Assembly (NCBI GenBank): GCA_025024175.1
Contig: QCXZ01000137.1
Location: 12,834,001 to 12,898,000, forward strand
Length of the DNA stretch: 64,000 nt
Direction of reading: 5' to 3'
Origin: Rhyzopertha dominica
Lineage: Eukaryota > Arthropoda > Insecta > Coleoptera > Bostrichidae
A program made the translations under genes and the position numbers. Shown here piece after piece: positions 35,007 through 47,229 of this stretch; within the stretch, counting starts at the first letter, position 1, and each line of letters opens with the position of its first letter. The notes below the pieces were generated by a model. The model saw only the letters and a program-made list of their open reading frames with translations, was not told the DNA's origin and made no database searches.

Positions 35007-35515
35007 ATGAACGCGTATCAGAAGCGTTCAAACCGTGCCCCATTTAAAGAGGATTCGGACATTCTGAAAATACTCACTATGGAAAAAACCTGCTACATTT
35101 TACGATCCCCGGACAAAACAGTTTATGGAATGGAAGCGCACATTTTCCCAATACTAAAAATATTTAGGGTCAGAAAATTAGCTGGAAAAGTTTGTCGGGA
35201 TGGTCGCTAAAGGTATATCGTTCTTGCAGAACAACCAGCATGCACATAAATCGCGCATTGTAATAAACAAAATTCGCATTTAAACTGGTAGATCATCCTC
35301 CATATATGCACCTGACTTGGCTCCAACTCATTACTATCTATTTCCTAAACTGAAAAAGGGTCCAATGGCGCAAGCTTTCGTCTAACAAAAAAGTTGTGGA
35401 AGATGCACAAATCCAGGCCAGACATTAAAGATTTTTTTAAGGCTTCGAGCCACTAACGAACCGCTGACTTACGTGTACGTGTACTCAGTTAAGGAACAAT
35501 ACGTTAAATAATAAA
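35007..35515 (+). pseudogene. Decayed mariner-type transposase, C-terminal half
   Basis: Fragments in shifting frames follow the order of a mariner transposase: a region around KRSNRAPFKEDSDILKIL then ILTMEKTC near the first Asp; a block with QNNQHAHKS near the second Asp (about 35228-35250, degraded from a QDNA-type motif); then HPPY...PDLAPTHYYLFPKLKKG in two frames at about 35295-35360; and a helical tail. Several stops and at least three frame changes show a long-dead copy. Terminal repeats were not found. Confidence 0.55.
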
Positions 35516-35963
35516 AAAGATTCATTGAAAACTTTAAACCTTTCTGCATGAGGCTAACAACATCAATTTTCCCTCATATTACTCGATATCCGAATGGCGT
35601 CAGCACGTTCCTAAAAGGCGGCCATCTTGTGCTTGGCTTTCCGTCTGTGATTAAAAATCAGTGCGACAAAACTAGATATCTTTCCAAGAAAAGGCAGAAA
35701 ACTTGGCCACCGCGAATAAATCGGCCTGAACTGTTTAACTTAGCAAACTCCAGAGACACGACAGACCGCAACAACAAAGTTAGTCAACAAATCTCTAAAC
35801 CTCAGTCCAACTGAGCTCCATCACATAATGCTACTTTGGTCTTATACTTATTACTTAACTTAAAGCGTAGCCATCATGGGTTCACACAACAAACTTTGGT
35901 TTACATCATGTTGCGTATGACTTCTATAATACAGTCGGCCTTGGCAGCAGAATGCGCACCATT

Positions 35964-35978
35964 CGCTAGATGGCGCTC
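35964..35978 (+). promoter_or_regulatory. CTCF-like binding motif
   Basis: CGCTAGATGGCGCTC matches the insect CTCF core (AGATGGCGC) with its usual upstream T/C context. Weaker AGATGGCG cores occur at about 26380 and 55207. Motif presence does not show binding, and this core is also carried by some repeats. Confidence 0.35.
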
Positions 35979-37699
35979 TCACCGATACGAGCTTACCCAA
36001 TAGTTGGCAATTTTATTTATAGTGGCGGAGAATTTAAAGGATGATGAGAGAGGGAACCAAACTANCAAGCCTAACTTGTCTGATGCACAAAGTACAACGC
36101 CAATTATCTAAGGAGAACNCAAACAACACTAGAATGGTTTGGTTTAATCCGTCACTTTAGGGCTAAATACGTTTACTTTGTCTCACTCATGTATGCGTAT
36201 AAATTGCAGTACTGCAATATAATTTTTCTACGACTGGTATTAAAAGAAGGTTTTCATGCAACAATATTGCTATGGAAACTTGGTTTTTCATGCGTACCTC
36301 GAAACTCGAATGGAGAGTGACAGGTTTGTGTAGAAAGAAACATAAATTNAACTTTGACACAATTTGGTTCTCTAAATTTCACTTAATGATTCGTAGTTGA
36401 CTTGTCAGTATTGCTGGTTATCTACATTTGTTCGCTTACGGCTTGTGAATAATTGTTTGTTTATTTAGTTTACAAAAATAAATTTCGTTGTGTTTTAGCG
36501 ATTATTGTGTATAATAGTGAGCGAAAAAATATTTTCCAGTTCCATACCAGAAATAAAGCAACAAGCAGGAATTAAAATGCGCTTCGTATAATATTCTAAT
36601 ATATCAAAACCCACAAAAATGTAAGGGGACAGAATTTAACAAGGCAGAAAAGACGACAGTAGCATATTGCATAACTCAAGAAAGAGAACTACGTGAGAGA
36701 GAGGTGGTAGAAACTGATAAAAAATAATTATAGAAAAAATATCTGACGATACATATAAGAAATCTATTTGATATGAAAATGGAACAAATAAGAATACTAA
36801 ATGAAGAATGAACATATATTGGTAATAAATTGGTAGAATGATTTACAGAAATTAAATAAAATGTTGTACAACGCGCTTAAACAAATAATACAACCCAAAT
36901 ACCAGCATACTAAAGGATATAACTGAAAGAAGGAAATTATTTCACAAGTGAAGACGGCATTACTATATGGTGATATGGAAGCAATACTTTAAAGATCTAT
37001 AGGAAGAACCTGAAGTTAAATTTTTAATGCTGACCAACAGGTAACGTCATTACTCCAATAACTATCAAGGATCACATAAAAAGACCTTGTTCATGGTAAA
37101 GTACCGAAAAACTTTACTCAGGGTAAATAAAACTAAAAAAAAATGGTACAGTTACGTTTTCACTCTTTCTGCGAGATTTCCACACCTTAAATTTTACATG
37201 ACATCACTTTGACTGTCACGACGGAAGCTCTTAACAGGAAACAGTAAAAGGGTCACTGTTAAGTTCAGCGACAATTATAAATAGTTACTACTGCAGCGCC
37301 TGTTGATGTGGAACAACGTCAGTTAACATAGATGAGAACTGCATTGAGAAGAGACGACAACAGGTCAATCAAAGAAGTAATTGAAACGAAAGAAATAGAA
37401 AAAAGGAAGAGAAGATGAAGCAGCTTGAGTAGCAGCTGAGAAATGAACAATACAAAGGAGGAAAGGTGGAGAGAGAGGCAGGACCCAAACTAAACTCCGA
37501 TGTACAAGAAGAGTTTACTAGGATTATATCAGTGTGTTAATTCTATTTATAGCTGCAAAACATTAAGTATAGAGGAATATTAGTCCTTGTACCGCCGTTG
37601 TCAGTGAAAGTGTTTCCCAATCAAAGTATAGTCAAATGCAATTTCATTAAAGTTCCTTGCAAAACAATAAACTCATAACATTTCAAAAGATAGGCACGT

Positions 37700-38330
37700 A
37701 ATTTTCTCAGCCCTCAGGCGTCTACGTTCGACCTTTCGCTAACCGTCTCCTCGGATGAGAACATCGAGGAAGTCCAGTGCTGCGACACAATCGTCCGGTG
37801 CTCTTCGGTTTGATGGATGAAGGAGTGCACCGAAACGCAGCGGCTCGGTAACCGGAGAGCCAGAGAAAAGAAAACGTACGGAAGTGGGTAAGAGCTTCAT
37901 GGTCGGTCGCTCGTGCCGCGATCCGTCGACATTCCGCTGACTGATGAGGTCGCTGCTGCAACCGCTTACTCCAACAAACTGCTCCGAAATGTAGCCATAA
38001 ACAATCGGCAAACGTACGCTGACACAAAGGTTCACCGTTAAATGATAATTTATTACCCGACCGCTTCCCCCATCCTCCCCGACTCGTATATTTCGCATCG
38101 ATAATTTGCATTTCATCATTAATGAGTGTTTGTGTTCGGCGCGCCCGGTGCGCTTCTCTGCATCGCGGAAAATCCGCGTGACGAATTGGCAACATCTGCA
38201 CCTTCATAGTCACTTTGCCGCCGCTTTGCAGGTGGCAAGTTCAAGAGCCAACCCGAGTTTAGGTGTGGACTGCTGACACTAATTTGCAAAAGTTGCACTG
38301 AGCAGAATTTTGCAGACAATAAATCCCATT
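37700..38330. promoter_or_regulatory. GC-rich, CpG-containing island of unknown role
   Basis: This is clearly richer in G+C and CpG than its flanks (for example TCGGCGCGCCCGGTGCGCTT at about 38137). Overlapping ORFs occur on the minus strand (38213-37722 and 38119-37739), but their peptides are Arg/Ser-rich, lack domains and look like by-products of composition. It may be a regulatory region, a UTR exon or an unmethylated CpG patch. Confidence 0.3.
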
Positions 38331-40381
38331 TTCAGTTTTGCTATGGCCTCTATGGAGAGGGTTTATGAAAACTTGCTTTGGATTAAATCGCGGACAGTTG
38401 GGGTGGATCACATAAGCATAAGCATGCTGTTTCTCCGCTGCCTATAAATTATCAAATATGTTACTCACGTCCATACGTGTGCGTGGGTATTAGTAGTGTT
38501 ATTAATAAATCGTTCTGCAGCTTAAAATTAACTTGTAGTCGACATGCTACCATTGTGAAAAATATACGTCTAGATGCATGTCCAGTATACTTATCTGCAA
38601 ATGATAATTTTAAGTAACCTGCAATGTGAGCAGTGACTGACACACTTTCCATTATTATATTTCAAGAAGGCTTTTGTCTATAAGAATACTATCTCCTCAT
38701 TGAGAAAGATAAATTTTGTGTGAACATCCCTGCATACTCAACGTTGCCATCATGAATTATAACAATTTTAAAATCCCTGTCAGTTTTCGACGTACGTTAT
38801 CATTAACATGATCGGAACTGTATAATACATGTAATAATCCGAAATTGTAAACAGTTATAGGGGGGTTTAATGCCGTGGGGCTAGAATTTATTCTTGACTT
38901 TTCGCTGCCAATACTGCCGGCTCCTTTGGGAGGAATCTGACAGGTTTAAGGAAATACTTAGTGACGTAAAAGAAATATTAGCCGAAAAGAATGAAGGGAC
39001 TACCTACAAAAAGAAGTGACATACCATCAAAAACGTAAAATGTACAAAACTGCAAGAATAATACTATGTTATTATGTTGCCGTATGATTGCCAGTCGTTA
39101 TATTTATTATAGAAATAAAGAGGTCTAATATTGATATGATCACTGTAAACTGTAAGTTTTGGTATATAACTAATTAGGAAACAATCTATAACAAAGTTGT
39201 TGAATATGTGTATTTTCGTACATTTTATATTTTTGACGTAATTTTATTTATCACTAAGAATTAGGTATACAAAATGTATAACAATTTTACATTTGTTTCT
39301 TGCACCGTTAAAACCTTCCATAGATATTATAAGCATCGAAATACGATAATTTGTCTTTTATAAATATATAATATAAATATAATATATAAATATATTACTT
39401 CACCGCATGCGCGTATTTGTATTGAGTATGAACAAAGGCAACAATGCAAGAGGAACAGATTCGGACCTAGGTATATATATTGCCGTAGCAAATGATGGTA
39501 CTAACGACGGATTTATACCTACAAAATTGTGTCCTAGTAGGTTTGTAAGTTGCGTAAAATTAATCACCATTAAGGAGATTAATAGCTTAACGGTTCCTTG
39601 TCAAGTAAGTAATTTAACAAGGTTATCAGTTTGCAAACACCACAGGCCACATAAAAGTATAAACGAAAGTGTATTGAACGATTATAACACTTAAGTGTTA
39701 GAATTCCAATGAATTCCAGAGTAATGTGTGATATAATGTTAATCCTACGGCTACCTACTAAAAATGAGCGCTTCATGCAAGTATAGTTAAATGGTAAATG
39801 CTTCTCCACATTAGAGTCAAATTCTTGAAAATTATTAATTTAGCGGATTCCAGTGCTTAAGTTACCTTAAGATATAATATGTAAGAGCATGTCCTCAAAC
39901 CACAACTTGAACAATTTGCATATCAAACTGATGTATTATTAAGAACAAGTAACTTTACTAGTGAACATCTGCATTCGCATGAGAAAAAAAAGCACACTAA
40001 TGCCGTTCCAACTTAAAAATTATTGATCTCTGTTGGTTATTCGATCGGTGGTTGAAGGGCTCGAAAAAGTCGAATCCGACTGAGTAACCAATTCAGATGT
40101 CACTTATATGCCATTCCAAGCTTTGGACGAACTGAGGCAAGCAGGAGTTTTGCCCCCAACAATATTCGTTGAGATGATAGATTAAACCGAAAGAAGTGGG
40201 TATAGTCAGTAAAAGTCCATAAAGTGAAACTGGGTTACAGAAATTAATAATAGTAAAAGAAAAACCGAGGAAATGTACATTCCTGGTTGACACTATAATG
40301 GAAGTAGCAAGAATGGTGCTAATGATAGGAAATGAGAACAAGACAACAGACTAAACAGAAAAACAAAAAAGAGACAGACAC

Positions 40382-41159
40382 ATTACTTCCACATCCAACG
40401 GATGGGAAGTAATGTACCGCGAAAACAACATTTCAAAATTTTTTATTACCCAATCGCTTTAAAATTCTCGAAACGGCCAAAAACAAAACCTGAGCAAAAT
40501 AATTCTTGTTTGTGTGTCTACGTCAGTCTGTATATATGTCGGTCTGTGTGTGGACGCGATAACTTTCGAAAGACATCGGGGAGTAACTACCCTTTTTGCA
40601 AATTTTTATTTTTTTATCTTTTCCGTTTAGTACGTGATTAGTAGTTTAATTGCGAGTATTTTTCATTCCTATAAATTTTCGGTGCAGCAAACGATTTAGA
40701 AAATATTAGCAAAACCTCAACTAAAAAGAACGTGTTTTTCCTAAATACCTCCGAAAACACTTAACATATTAAAAAAAGTGAAAATACCATAATAAGGAAA
40801 TAAAATTTATCACAAAAAGTGTTTTAAAAAATATTTTCAAAAAACTGGATTTTGGACCCTGTCCACACGATTTTTTTTAAATTTTACTATTATATAGAAA
40901 ATCAAATTTCTAATCGAAAATGACTCTTGCATTTTTTATTAAGTCAATAATTTTCGATTTATTTGCAAAAAAAAAGATTTTAAAATTTTTATGGATATTT
41001 GCTAATATTACGAAAACCATTTGTTCCAAAAAAATGCGTACACATAAAAATGATTAAAAGCTCATTATTGATGGTATAATATAAAAAATAAAAGCGTAAA
41101 TGTCATTTTGACAATTTTGGATGTGGATGAGGTATTGATTCAATTTGCTGCGTTTTTTA
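40382..41159. mobile_element. Interspersed repeat, copy B (relative of 8112-8938)
   Basis: It starts ATTACTTCCACATCCAACGG like copy A and follows it in order: the CGCTTTAAAA-TCTCGAAA block, the TTGT(C/T)TGTGTGTCT block, CGATAAC(T/C)TTCGAAAG, AACTACCC, TTCGGTGCAGCAAAC, then the inverted motif near 41117-41134 and TTGATTCAATTTGC. About 100 bases of copy A are missing after CTTTCGAAAG. No ORF of note. Confidence 0.75.
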
Positions 41160-44100
41160 AGGCGCAAATTTTTATAAATATCTCATTCCAATAAATTTCG
41201 GAAATACTGTGATAAACTGACCTACTAAAAAATCCTAGGGAACCCGAAATCCATGATTCCCTAATTATTTATATACCACGCTGGGAATTAAAAATAAATA
41301 ATAGCCTCTCAAAAAATCCTATATAAGAAAAAGTAAGCAAACTTCGTAATTCGATAAAACAATGAAAGCGCGATTAAAATCCTTTCTAAAAGACGATAAT
41401 GATCAAAATCCTTTGTTCGTCCGGATCTAGCCAAAGCCACTTCATTGTTCCACAATTCGACCGAATTTCGCAATACATGAACCCAGGTGTAATTCCGCAC
41501 GTGTCGGTCGAGCGACAACAGCCAGGAGAAATTTATTCAGACCCTGGGTGTTCGATTTCGTTTGTCATTCATGGTTTCGGATATCTCACCATCTATAGCC
41601 GGATAAAAAATGTACTGCCAGCGGTGCCCCTAATCGATCCTCAAATATCTTACGATGAGGGTGGAGCCGAGAGTGACACCACTATTTTTTTCTACGATAA
41701 TCATCTTGGACCCCTTGAGCAATTGTTTAGGTAGGTTAAATATGTGATAGCGTGGGAGACCCCAGCTCGTTAGGAGAAAAGAAAACTATTGAGTATTTTG
41801 CCAATTTAATGCATATACAGGGTGAACAATTTTTGGGGTCTAGTACATTAACGGTTGATAGAAAATTTTGTATTATATACATCGATAAGTTTTTCTAACT
41901 TTAGAGAAACAATGAGCTCACTTTTAGTTATAAATTAATGGTGGAAGCAGCTACCGGTAGGCACTACCTAACTAATGAAGGTAAGAATTTGAATACTAAT
42001 TTTTGTTGAAATATGATACAAAATAACTATTTTATTAAAGGCTGTTGCTCCAATATGCCTTGCTGATGCTTATCGCTGACAATAGCTGTAACTATGAGAG
42101 CTATCCCAACAAGCAAAATTATTTTTTTAATTTCCAAATAGCATGCCATATTTGTTTATTGTTGTATTATTATTGTTCCTCGACGTTTCTTTTATTTTAT
42201 AAGGTATTCCTCTATGACTATTTAGCTTCAGTACACTAAATTGTTATATAGTTTATAAAACAGTGTTAAGCACCGTTTTATACTCATTGTATAAAGGTTT
42301 ACACAAGTTTTTATAGAACATTTCGCCAGTGGAGATAAATTATTTTATAAAGGGTTTAAATATGTGTTATTGAACACTGAATTGTCATCTTGTGAACACC
42401 TATAAAACTATTATATTAAGTCATGATTTGACAATGTAAAAAAAACAATTTGTTATATAGCAATTTCGTCTGTGATAATCGTGTTTTATAAAGAGGGAGC
42501 CATATTATTATAATGATTATTAGCACATATATAACAACCATTGCGTAAAGCACATTAAGAATTATTTCTTTTACAAAAAAGTGATGTACAAAAGTTATGT
42601 TTCTAACAAAAATGATTATAAAATGCGGTTTTTAATCAGTGCAGATAGGTTTAGGATGCCACATGATTAAAAAGATTTTTTTGTATTTTGTAAATATTTC
42701 TTTTACATGATGAAATACTTATTATTTTTGAAGCGCTTAGAGATTTTGTGCACATATATGCATATGTTTCACATTTTGCTTGGTAGTAGTTTCTTGTGAC
42801 TACAATTCAATACTACGCATATTTTATGTCATTTGGTACGGTGTAAATATCTCGGTCTGAGGACATTTTTTATTTTACAAAAGAGGAATATGGGTTGAAA
42901 CTTTACCCAATCGTTAAGAAATAAATCATTCTCCGCCAAATCAGTTAAAACACTAAAACATCCCTTTGAAGATGCTGAATGCAACAGAATTGTCGCATAA
43001 TAGATAATGCCGTACCATTTATAAAACTGTTTTATAATAAATTGCTATAAAACCGTTTTGTAACTGATTTATAGTAATTTTTATACCACCTCTGTAACTA
43101 TCTACAGAACTGTTCTATAACACCTACTAAAGCCATTATATGATACTGTATATAACTAAAATGTTTTATAAAGCTGCGCCTTTTTGCATCTTTAAGCATT
43201 CTACATCCGTTGCGACAATGTTTACAAGAGTACCACTCTTTTATAAAAAATGTTTTATAAACGCTTGCGTGATCGTTATAAAGCTGTAAGTTAAGATAAG
43301 ATTTGTACTCCACAATTGTAGTTAAATTACCCTAAAACAAATAATAAATCTGAAAGAGCTTGCACCGGTAGTACGACAGAAACGTTTTTATGTACCGTTC
43401 AACGACAAAACAAAAATCTCTGCAAAAGGGTAGCACAGTATTTGGGATTTTCTGCCTGTATATACCGGTCACTATATTTTAGAGGATGCTCTGCGTCTTT
43501 CCTGGCTAATTCAGGGGTTAATTTAACAACCATTAAACTCCATGGAGGTTGAAAATCTTCTTGAGTTGCCGAAATTACCTTGAGGATTTAACAGAAAACA
43601 AGTAACGGTCTTCAAACAAGACTCTCTTGAGATGACATTTACAGATATCNTCTTCGGTAATAATAACCGACACAGGAGATGCTCACATTTCAAATGGTCT
43701 TATTATGCTGCGAGTAATTATGTTTTTACTATATCTGGAGTCAATATCAATAATTATTCAAATTTTAATATCCATTTTCATGTTTTAGGAACAATTACAA
43801 GTNTCCATATTTTTTACAAATGAAATATTCTTTACCTTGTTTTAGTTTGTTCTGACTTATTGCGATNACACTACTGCAAAGCGTTTACGATATAGTATTG
43901 TTAAGTGATCTTTGCTATCGGTGCATTAGTCGTCATAGTATTGATATTTCAGTATGATTTAACAAAAAAATAATTTATACGCCACATTAAATTCTCCTTA
44001 AAAGGTAGCTCACACAGTCCCATGTCCGAAATTACGTTTTCGAGAGGCGCTGAAATATTATATGAATCATGTACCTAAAGTATGCGTCTTCTTTTTAATA

Positions 44101-45955
44101 CTGATCTATAAGGATACGATAAGAAAATTTCAAAAGTTCATTAATGTCAAGTCAAGATACTTGACCTATCATAAAAAATGTCGCTAACGTCTAACTCTGT
44201 AGTGGTAAAGTTTAAGGTTGCCATTTACACAAACAAAGCGAATCAACACTTATATATATAAATAAGCATAGTATCACGGCCATGCCAAATGTCTAAAATC
44301 AAGCACTTCAAATTAGTACCGAAAAAGAATGTGTCATACAATTTTTATTTACGACTTAATCATAAAGATCGCACAAATGTCAGGGAAAATTTTAAAATTA
44401 AACTTAAATAATGTAACATTTTGATTCGGCAGTGTATACTCTATATTGCATCCTGTTAATTTTAGTATATCTCGTGCACGCCTACCTTATGCACTTATTC
44501 AATACATAACTCATCCATTTTTCATTTTTATGCTACACGAGTATTTATGATTCTACACAGTTCCGTCATGCTTACTAATAATACCATCGCAAGTTTCCCT
44601 TTACTGCATTCTTAGCAACACAAGCCTCCCATGTTACTCAACCATATAAACTTCATAGACAAACATGATGCAAAAATTCCAACGACATGACATAAAACAA
44701 GAATTTCGCCAGCCGTCCCACAAACCTCCTGAATTGATAGCATAAATCATCTCGTTCCATTAATCGCAGCTTTTTAATAACCGCTGGCTACTCAGTTGTG
44801 AAAAAGTACTCCATCAAGCGGAGCACACTTATTATAGGGTCGGGTTCTCAACCTACAAGAGTCTCATTCAAGCACAGGATTGCCGCACAACGTGGCCCAC
44901 TTTCAACGGTCAGTCAGGTACCAGTATGGCACGGCGATTAATCGCTCCGAGAAACTCAAATTAGTCATTAGTGTTGGTTAACGTTGAGCGAGTGCGTTGC
45001 TGACAGTACCGGGAATGCAAATGTATATTTTACGCAAGACGGAAACCTACGGCTTGGTGGGATATGCGTCATGGCTGCAATGGCAATGATCTTAATAATA
45101 GCGTTTCGCGGCAGACTCCACCGATGCAGATTTCAGAGCAAGCCTGAAGGTTCGGAAGTCCTACTTATTTCTGGTTGAAGTGCTAGTGTCCGAGCAATAT
45201 GAGACTAAACACTGATTAAGTCTGAAACTGTAATCAGGATGAACACTTCGATCAACCAAATATGCTGACTAGCAAAGATAAGAACACGCATTAATAATTA
45301 TTGCTCGTTCGTGATTTCCACTCAACGCTGTGACGGAGGCAAATATGACATTTTTTCTAACCAACTGTATAAAAGACTAATATATTTTAAATGTGTGGAT
45401 TGGCTATATACTTTTATGTTTCGGCCTTTTAAGCCTTCGTCAAATAGTTCGTGACTGGGTGAATATTTATACTTGTGCAGGCTGATTTACACGCTGGGCA
45501 TTTCGATGAAAACGAGCCATCCTCAATAATTCCTATAGGAGATAGATCACAGTAAAATCCTGAATGTATAGACGTAGATCGGTTCAGATTCGGAACCGAA
45601 TCCGAGTTGTTGCTGAAGAAACTACCGCTGTTCCCGTTTTGAGTTGTGTTGATCTTATGAAAAATACGCAATACAGAACTATGCAAACAAAATTATCTTT
45701 TTTCAAAATTCACTAAACTAACGAAGACTCTTTCACTGCTTCTCAGACTAGTCTAAAGTGTAGATACTGGAACGATGCTGTTAATCCTCATTTGATAAGA
45801 AAAGTATGCATTCACTTAATGTGCGTGCTGGGATACTATATAATCATATTGTAGGCCATTTCTTCCTTCCATCGCCATATCATTGACTGACATCACGGAA
45901 GAAGATGAGAAGCTTAAGGAAAGTGAACTAGCTTTTTCAGAAGGAAGGGGCACCT
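41160..45955. other. Intergenic DNA with repeats and one unrecognised ORF
   Basis: The plus ORF 41399-41734 (111 codons) has moderate G+C and non-repetitive composition (IHGFGYLTIYSRIKNVLPAV), is preceded by no clear acceptor, and is unrecognised. An isolated TACAGGGTGAACAATTTTTG end lies at 41818. Positions 42240-43310 are dense in TTTTATAAA words. The minus segment near 42880-42960 (LFLNDWVKFQP) resembles one near 32330. Positions 44850-45180 are less AT-rich, perhaps regulatory. Confidence 0.4.
42240..43310. repeat. Cluster of degenerate TTTTATAAA(A)C words
   Basis: At least a dozen variants of (G)TTTTATAAA and TATAAAAC(T/C)G, in both orientations, are scattered here, most densely at 43020-43060 and 43150-43290. 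A second cluster lies at about 58500-59110. The words are too uniform to be explained by AT content alone, but I see no fixed period. Confidence 0.45.
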
Positions 45956-46229
45956 AATCATTATGCCCTTCCTGTTAAGCAGTTCGTTAAGAGAATTTCC
46001 AGGGGCATTGGATTGGATGAAAGGAACCTATTCAATGTCCAGAGTGGTCTCCAGACATTACACCTCTCTATTTTTACATATGGAGTCGATGCAGGTTTTA
46101 AAACGCAACCGGCATCCTTGGAAGAATTACGTCAAAGAATTATGTTTGAGTAGATTCCAGAGCTCTTCCGAAATGTCAGGCAAGCATTTGAGTCGCGACT
46201 GTATGCTTGTATTAGGTTGACGGGACCAT
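45956..46229 (+). pseudogene. Tc1/mariner-type transposase C-terminal fragment
   Basis: A single frame from 45956 to 46229 begins with HYALPVKQFV (the usual HYALPVRxxL after the second catalytic Asp). It passes a degraded SPDLTPLDFFLWG-equivalent (HLSIFTYG) and ends with PASLEELRQRI, FRNVRQAFESRLYACI and a stop. One internal TAG (46150) interrupts it. The loss of SPD shows it is inactive. No terminal repeats were found nearby. Confidence 0.7.
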
Positions 46230-46749
46230 TTTGAAAATGTAACCATGTAATTTCAACAGTTTTTATTACTAAATTAATTAAATTAAAATAATTTATGTTG
46301 TATGTCTTTTCTTTATTGTTTATTAACAACTTGTTTAGCTTAGTTTTGTAGGCTGAGATGAATCTTGCTTTCGTTTCGTAAGAACTCTCGAATTTATGTT
46401 CTGTATGTCTATTTTAGAAAGGTATTTAGAGTAGAATTGAGGTAAAATTAATTCTGACTTCTTTATATTTCAACGTTTAAAGTATGATAATAGAATCAAA
46501 ACGAAAACTATTTAAAGATCGTTAATTATTCAGCAACACGTGCTTAGGAAACAATAGGAGAGTGAAAAGTGTGAACCAATCTGTAAAAGGGTGAAAATTA
46601 TTTTTTTTTATTTATTCATTTAGATTAGTAATAAATAAAATTATCTGTCATGGCTAGTTTCCTATACATGCTGAAATTTAGTTTTCCCGAATTTTAAGCT
46701 TTGGTCAGATCTAATAAATTTGAACTATTGCGTTTTTTGTTTTCATTAG

Positions 46750-46912
46750 TGTAAAGTAAAAGTGTTTTGTGGTGAATTATACATAGAAAGTAATGAGAGA
46801 AGACATTCAGTGCGCGCCTCCAGAAATTCAGAAATCGTTAAAGACGTCTTTAAAAATACCAGTATGACATATTCACGGAGTAGTGCACGCAAATCGAAAC
46901 TTGATGATACAG
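46750..46912 (+). CDS. Candidate internal exon of an unknown gene
   Basis: A strong acceptor (gcgttttttgttttcattag) is followed by 163 bases open in one frame and a donor (ACAG|GTAACT). The peptide starts CKVKVFCGELYIESNERRHS and continues with a Ser/Arg/Lys-rich stretch ending KSKLDDT. Composition is protein-like rather than AT-driven. The family is unknown. It joins in phase to the open frame at 47000-47163 only through a weak acceptor (gcaaag), so the pair is a hypothesis. Confidence 0.3.
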
Positions 46913-46999
46913 GTAACTTATCAAAACCAATTTAAAATGAATGTAGTAATTATTTTAGGTTTGTGTTATGTTTAGCACAATAACACGAAAATCGCAAAG

Positions 47000-47163
47000 A
47001 TGGTCAAACCGAAGACACGGTTGTTACCGATGATAATTCTATTAAAGCTTTACAAACTGTTAACAGAAATAATTATCCTCATACAGTTTCAATTAAAAAT
47101 CCCTTGACCTCGAGGGATAGTATCTTTATAAAGCGTCAGGGTGTACGTTCACATTTAATGTAA
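47000..47163 (+). CDS. Candidate terminal exon with downstream poly(A) signal
   Basis: An open frame of 54 codons begins DGQTEDTVVTDDNSIKALQT when spliced to the G left over from the exon ending at 46912, and ends at TAA 47161. An AATAAA follows at about 47223. The presumed acceptor lacks a pyrimidine tract, and an in-frame TAA lies just upstream at 46981, so the boundary is uncertain. No family recognised. Confidence 0.25.
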
Positions 47164-47229
47164 CAAACAATAGAAATATTTGTTTCATATTCGTTGTTAT
47201 TTTTCTGTTTATTACTTATGTATAATAAA

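Larger units (their letters stand above)
35516..40381. other. Intergenic DNA; includes a GC-rich island
   Basis: No supported gene. A CTCF-like site lies at 35964-35978. Positions 36540-37560 hold long Lys/Glu-rich plus-strand frames broken by stops, which may be element debris. Positions 37700-38330 form a CpG-containing island annotated separately. The plus ORF at 39407-39694 (95 codons) has a donor-like CAA|GTAAGT inside it at 39603 but no known domain. Confidence 0.4.

Noticed and set aside
36540..37560. Lys/Glu-rich broken frames that look like element debris
   Set aside because: Low-complexity composition gives such frames by chance; no motif order could be traced.
37722..38213. 163-codon minus-strand ORF
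   Set aside because: Composition follows the GC-rich island; a second frame is open over the same bases and no domain is seen.
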